From Pseudoalteromonas arctica A 37-1-2 (GTDB lineage Bacteria > Pseudomonadota > Gammaproteobacteria > Enterobacterales > Alteromonadaceae): a stretch of DNA of 64,000 bases. The first letter of the stretch is position 1. Every line of letters starts with the position of its first letter. The translations under genes and the position numbers were made by a program. Positions 61,083 to 64,000 of the stretch are shown here, one piece after another. The stretch is from positions 248,001 to 312,000 of the forward strand of contig NZ_CP011026.1 of the NCBI RefSeq assembly GCF_000238395.3, in the 5' to 3' direction. Under the pieces are notes generated by a model. It had not been told where the DNA came from. It did no database searches and saw only the letters and a program-made list of their open reading frames with translations.

Positions 61083-61494
61083 ATTGCTATCCCTTTTGGC
61101 TCTTGTTGCATTATCTGTTGAAGCGGATGAGTGTTCGATGAATACGCCCGAGCAAACATTAGAGTGCTACGGTGAATATACTAGAGCCAAAGATGTAGAC
61201 TCGCTAAAAACAATCTACTGGGAGCTTAAATCGTTTCACTTTTCAGACAAGGTTCTAGAAGAATCTGCATATAAAGTCATTGAAAGAAAAGTCTATGAAA
61301 AAGACCTAGAACTAGGCGGCGCATTGTCTGAAGTTCCACTTTGGGCAAAGAAGGGGAACGTGGAGCTTATATCAGAGAAATCTACGAATGGTGCTAAAAA
61401 TACATACAGCCATATATTCAGAAAGATAAACGACAAATGGTATATGGTTGGACATAGTGCCCACGGTGTTGATGACTTCGATGAAGATTGGTAA
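61075..61494 (+). CDS. Small secreted protein (NTF2-like), cassette gene
   Basis: 139 residues. A signal peptide (MKILLSLLALVALSVEA) suggests export. MNTPEQTLECYGEYTRAKDV and the closing FRKINDKWYMVGHSAHGVDD resemble small NTF2/DUF4878-type domains, which assemble as cones. No active residues are evident. It is flanked by an IS end and attC site 3. Function unknown. Confidence 0.65.
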   Translation: MKILLSLLALVALSVEADECSMNTPEQTLECYGEYTRAKDVDSLKTIYWELKSFHFSDKVLEESAYKVIERKVYEKDLELGGALSEVPLWAKKGNVELISEKSTNGAKNTYSHIFRKINDKWYMVGHSAHGVDDFDEDW

Positions 61495-61498
61495 ACAC

Positions 61499-61572
61499 CT
61501 AACAAAGCCAGCCAGTGTCGCCAGCAAGCTGGCTGGACTCGTTTCACTCGCCCCTGCTGGCAGGCGTTATGC
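61499..61572 (+). other. attC recombination site 3
   Basis: CCTAACAAAGCCAGCCAGTG and CTGCTGGCAGGCGTTATGC form the outer boxes, with an inner stem CCAGCAAGCTGGC. The crossover is G/TTATGC. Ends the preceding cassette and starts the DUF2846 cassette. Confidence 0.88.
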
Positions 61573-61623
61573 TATTTCAATCAAACGAGCACTTGAAGCT
61601 CATAATTACAAAAAGGAAAAACA

Positions 61624-62081
61624 ATGAATAAAGTTTTAACCACTATTGCGGTAACAGTATTCTTGCTACCGGTTGTACTAGTGTTCCAATGGAGTCAAAA
61701 GAAAAAAGTGAACTCGCAAAACAATATAACTCCCCCTCAGAAGGAAAATCTGGCTTATATGTATATAGAGCTGGCAGCTTTGGCGGAGCACTTAAAAAAG
61801 ATGTATGGCTAAATGGTAAGTGTGTTGGCGAAACAGCCCCTAACATTTTCTTTTATGAAGAAATAGAGGGCAATACTGAACATAAAGTTTCTACAGAATC
61901 AGAATTCTCGCCTAATGATCTACTTATAAAAACTGAAAGTGGTAAAAACTACTTTGTTAGCCAATACATAAAAATGGGCGTTTTTGTTGGTGGTGCTGGT
62001 GTAGAACTAGTTGACGAAAAGAAAGGAAAAAAACAAGTATCTAAATTAGACATGGCTATAAAAGGTACATGTAGTAAATAG
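61624..62081 (+). pseudogene. DUF2846 lipoprotein with a frameshift at the lipobox (cassette gene)
   Basis: The first 16 codons (MNKVLTTIAVTVFLLP) are a signal peptide. One base earlier in frame, the DNA reads LLTGCTSVPMESKEKSELAK, a perfect lipobox (LTGC). The rest is a full DUF2846 domain: SEGKSGLYVYRAGSFGGALK, NIFFYEEIEGNTEH and YFVSQYIKMGVFVGGAGVEL. One missing base near 61669-61671 separates signal and domain; restoring it gives 152 residues. Either recent inactivation or sequencing error. Confidence 0.75.
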
Positions 62082-62083
62082 CA

Positions 62084-62169
62084 TAACAAATTGCTTAAAA
62101 AGAAAAATTACAGCTGGCTCGCGCTTCGCGCATTATAGCCAACCGTAATTTTCCTCTTAGCAAAGCGTT
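62084..62169 (+). other. attC site 4, split by a MITE at its crossover
   Basis: GCATAACAAATTGCTTAAAA begins the site, AAATTAC..GTAATTT forms the inner stem, and TTAGCAAAGCGTT ends the left part. The MITE follows, and GTTAGC resumes at 62316. Before insertion the site read GCGTTAGC. Confidence 0.85.
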
Positions 62170-62315
62170 GAGGCTATAGAATTACTCTTTTTTAAGAAAA
62201 ACAGCCTGTTTTATGGGTTCCAAATGCATTACCTAATGCCTTAAAAGCGCTTAGAATTAATTGTAGGAGCTCGTTTTTAAATTGATTTTGGCTGTTGGAG
62301 TTATTCTACAGCCTC
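62170..62315. mobile_element. 146-bp MITE with IS1182-type ends, inserted in attC
   Basis: Ends are GAGGCTATAGAATTACTC and GAGTTATTCTACAGCCTC, matching the ends of the IS at 59172-61028. It is flanked by GTT on both sides. No coding capacity, and internal sequence unrelated to the parent, so it would depend on the parent's transposase. Confidence 0.85.
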
Positions 62316-62336
62316 GTTAGCATTACAAGGAAGTTT

Positions 62337-62633
62337 ATGTCTATTTGCCCTAATTGTACTAAAAACATCAAACCTTTCAGTTTGTCTTTTTCCGTATTTC
62401 CACTTTACTTTAAGTGTGCTGACTGTAATGTAAGATTGAAGTTGGTCAGTTCAAAATTATTTTGGATTACATTTTTGCTTTATTTATTATTAATCGTTGT
62501 ATTACTAACTTATATTCCCTTTTTTACTGAGTACAATATCGGAGTCATCGTTGCAATAACAGGTTGGTTTGCTGTTTATTATAAAATTACACCTACTTTA
62601 TTCAACAAAGACAATCTTGAACTTTACAGATAA
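62337..62633 (+). CDS. Small zinc-ribbon membrane protein, cassette gene
   Basis: 98 residues. The N-terminal SICPNCTKNIKPFS and FKCADCNVRLKLV form a two-CxxC zinc ribbon. Two hydrophobic segments follow (WITFLLYLLLIVVLLTYI and IGVIVAITGWFAVYY). ATG 62337 follows CAAGGAAG. The crossover GTTAGC lies 16 bp upstream and an attC-like 5' box follows the stop. Function unknown. Confidence 0.7.
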   Translation: MSICPNCTKNIKPFSLSFSVFPLYFKCADCNVRLKLVSSKLFWITFLLYLLLIVVLLTYIPFFTEYNIGVIVAITGWFAVYYKITPTLFNKDNLELYR

Positions 62634-62638
62634 TTTAA

Positions 62639-62655
62639 TGCTAACAACACGCCCT
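62639..62655 (+). other. attC 5' half-site, truncated by an IS110-type relic
   Basis: TGCTAACAACACGCCCT matches the start of an attC, but the complementary half is missing; the IS110-type sequence begins at GAGGTGGACAGC. Confidence 0.55.
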
Positions 62656-62935
62656 GAGGTGGACAGCAAGCACTAAAGCTCACTTTCCACCGCAAATTTT
62701 AACAGCGGTGATCCCTTACTTTTCAATGCGATTAAGTAAGTTGATTCATCGTAGGGCGTATGTGTTTTTCAGCACCTAAATAGTATTTTTATCCACTTAA
62801 ATGCCAGTGATCTAATAATACTGTTGTGCGGCTTACCCTTGGCTTTTTGTTGCTCATAATACGCTTTAGCCCAAAATGAATAACGAATAGTAAAGCCAGC
62901 CCATTCTACAAATTTTTGCTTTAAAATTTAGAAAT
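62656..62935 (-). pseudogene. IS110-type transposase C-terminal relic A2
   Basis: The reverse strand reads KFVEWAGFTIRYSFWAKAYY, EQQKAKGKPHNSIIRSLAFK and LKSKGSPLLKFAVESEL then stop, with an internal stop after RC. It is the longest of three related relics. The catalytic part is absent. It lies directly against an attC half-site, as does relic A1. No gene is seen from 62936 to 63053. Confidence 0.7.
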
Positions 62936-62992
62936 TATACAGACATCCTTAAAGTTTTCACCTGGCGTATTCATAGAGTATTTTATTTATAC

Positions 62993-63026
62993 CAATCTAC
63001 ATCAAAGGGCTTTTAAGTAGATTGGC
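62993..63026. terminator. Hairpin downstream of the fatty acid hydroxylase gene
   Basis: CCAATCTAC pairs with GTAGATTGG around 16 bases; it is 28 bp past the end of the leftward gene. The ATACCAAT start resembles the small MITE family ends. Confidence 0.5.
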
Positions 63027-63053
63027 ATTGTGTAAAGTGCAATATAGTTGTTT

Positions 63054-63845
63054 TTACTTGTTTTTAAACGGCATGATGAGTAACCCCCACAGCGAGGCGT
63101 TTTGCTTAGCACTTGGGTATTCAACCAAACCTATATCTATTTCTGCGTCAACTTTTTTGGCCTCACTTTTATAGCTGCGAAAAAGTTTGTCCCACCAAAT
63201 TACGCTAAACCCATAGTTTGAGTTTGTTTCACTCACTACTCTACTGTGGTGAATGCGGTGCAGTATTTGCGTCATTAATATAAGGCGTAGTGGCTTTTCA
63301 ATGGCGTTTGGTAGGCGTATGTTTGCATGGTTAAACAAGGCGAGTCCATTTAACGCGATTTCAAATATAATTACGGCAATGGCGGGTACGCCAAGTGCAG
63401 TAACTGCAATGAGTTTTATAACTATGCTAAGCACAATTTCGATGGGGTGAAAGCGCAGGCCGGTACTGGTATCTACGTGCGCATCGGCGTGGTGTACGCG
63501 GTGTAAACGCCATAATAGTGGCACTTTATGAAACAATCTGTGCTGCCAATAAATGAGTATATCGAGCAGTACAAGGCTTAGCACTATGGTTACTATGCTA
63601 GGTATGGCTAGTTGGTTAAATAAGCCAATGCTGTGCTCTTGATTATAAAGTGCTACTGCGGTTAAACCAATAGGTACGGCTAAGCGCGCAATGATAGATG
63701 AGGCAAACACTAAGCCAAAATTTGCAAACCAGCGAGTGCAGCTTTTAATGGGCGATTGCCTTGCGGGCTGTCGCCATTCAAGCAGCATCATTATGACTAA
63801 AATGCTAAAAAAGCAACCGAGTCGCCACCAAACTTCGTTAGTCAT
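63054..63845 (-). CDS. Sterol desaturase / fatty acid hydroxylase family protein
   Basis: 263 residues, about five membrane segments. The di-iron histidine clusters are IYWQHRLFHKVPLLW, RLHRVHHADAHVDTSTGLRF and ILHRIHHSRVVSETNSNYGF, the usual three boxes. Members hydroxylate or desaturate lipids in the membrane using oxygen. The exact lipid substrate is unknown. The ATG overlaps the upstream gene by 8 bp, indicating an operon. Confidence 0.88.
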   Translation of the reverse strand: MTNEVWWRLGCFFSILVIMMLLEWRQPARQSPIKSCTRWFANFGLVFASSIIARLAVPIGLTAVALYNQEHSIGLFNQLAIPSIVTIVLSLVLLDILIYWQHRLFHKVPLLWRLHRVHHADAHVDTSTGLRFHPIEIVLSIVIKLIAVTALGVPAIAVIIFEIALNGLALFNHANIRLPNAIEKPLRLILMTQILHRIHHSRVVSETNSNYGFSVIWWDKLFRSYKSEAKKVDAEIDIGLVEYPSAKQNASLWGLLIMPFKNK

Positions 63846-64000
63846 TATTATTTATAACCTCATTGGCTTCTTGCTGTTTAAGTGTGTGATAACCGCCATG
63901 TATACGGGTAAAAATAGTTATGCCACACGCAATAGCAAAAATGCTCGCCATAACCGCAAAGTGCTGCGGCCAAATACAAAAGGCTATAAATAGCGCTATT
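63838..64000 (-). CDS. C-terminal part of a membrane protein, probably CDP-alcohol phosphatidyltransferase-like
   Basis: The last 53 codons are visible. Two hydrophobic stretches (IALFIAFCIWPQHFAVMASI; FAIACGITIFTRI) precede HGGYHTLKQQ and an Asn-rich tail. The pattern matches the end of CDP-alcohol phosphatidyltransferase-type proteins, but the active-site motif is off the edge, so the assignment is tentative. Its stop overlaps the start of the hydroxylase gene. Confidence 0.45.
   Translation of the reverse strand, partial: IALFIAFCIWPQHFAVMASIFAIACGITIFTRIHGGYHTLKQQEANEVINNND

Noticed and set aside
1..64000. CRISPR arrays, tRNA, rRNA, plasmid origin, prophage structural genes, integron integrase
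   Set aside because: Looked for on both strands; no regularly spaced repeats, cloverleaf ends or related proteins were recognised.

Overview
The window looks like chromosomal DNA of an AT-rich marine gammaproteobacterium, most likely Pseudoalteromonas or a close Alteromonadales relative. This rests on the gene families (TonB-dependent sugar and iron receptors, PepSY iron-uptake genes, a katB-ankB pair, a sucrose phosphorylase cluster), the low GC, and chromosomal cassette remnants; no rRNA or other species marker is present.

Layout. 1-2300: xanthine dehydrogenase (xdhB partial, xdhA) and an ABC transporter relic. 2600-6800: YicG-like channel, a GNAT gene split by a small transposable element, a DASS anion transporter, a DUF417 protein and a Rof-like Rho inhibitor. 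7147-14800: a decayed gene-cassette region with small unknown proteins, IS1182-type IS ends and IS110-type relics, surrounding opgG and a J-domain gene. 14900-22650: ureide (purine) catabolism operon: allantoate amidohydrolase, ureidoglycine-glyoxylate aminotransferase, TSUP permease, HpxW-like Ntn hydrolase, amidase, RraA-like protein and a RutR-like TetR regulator. 22770-28050: YddG-type exporter and a siderophore/iron uptake locus with Fur-box-like sites. 28140-30290: ankB-katB. 30700-35800: HAD phosphatase, NCS1-type transporter, mannitol dehydrogenase and fructokinase. 36000-41000: CstA, a TetR regulator, GST, cupin and small genes. 41040-48660: sucrose regulon (fructokinase, TonB receptor, MFS permease, sucrose phosphorylase, LacI regulator). 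48780-57300: LysR/DMT pair, M24 peptidase, a frameshifted maltoporin, an AraC regulator and an aldehyde dehydrogenase. 57592-62940: an integrase-less integron cassette array with recognisable attC sites, one intact IS1182-family element and a 146-bp MITE with matching ends. 63050-64000: a fatty acid hydroxylase and the end of a CDP-alcohol phosphatidyltransferase-like gene.

How it works together. Purine breakdown appears to be coordinated by one TetR/RutR-like repressor: matching TGACC-N4-GGTCA palindromes sit before xdhA and before the regulator, and a near-match lies before the amidase operon. The operon encodes a route from allantoate through ureidoglycine to oxalurate and probably oxamate. 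Sucrose use is bracketed by identical palindromic LacI-type operators, and mannitol use has its own fructokinase and an unexpected NCS1 transporter.

The most unusual feature is the cassette DNA. The IS1182-type element and its MITE both sit exactly at the GTT crossover of attC sites. Four copies of the element's right end, three of them solo, each lie just 5' of a small cassette gene and keep a conserved TTGAAC-16/17-TATGGT promoter-like motif pointing into that gene. IS110-type transposase relics abut the other side of cassettes. This suggests that attC-targeting insertion sequences have replaced the missing integron promoter.
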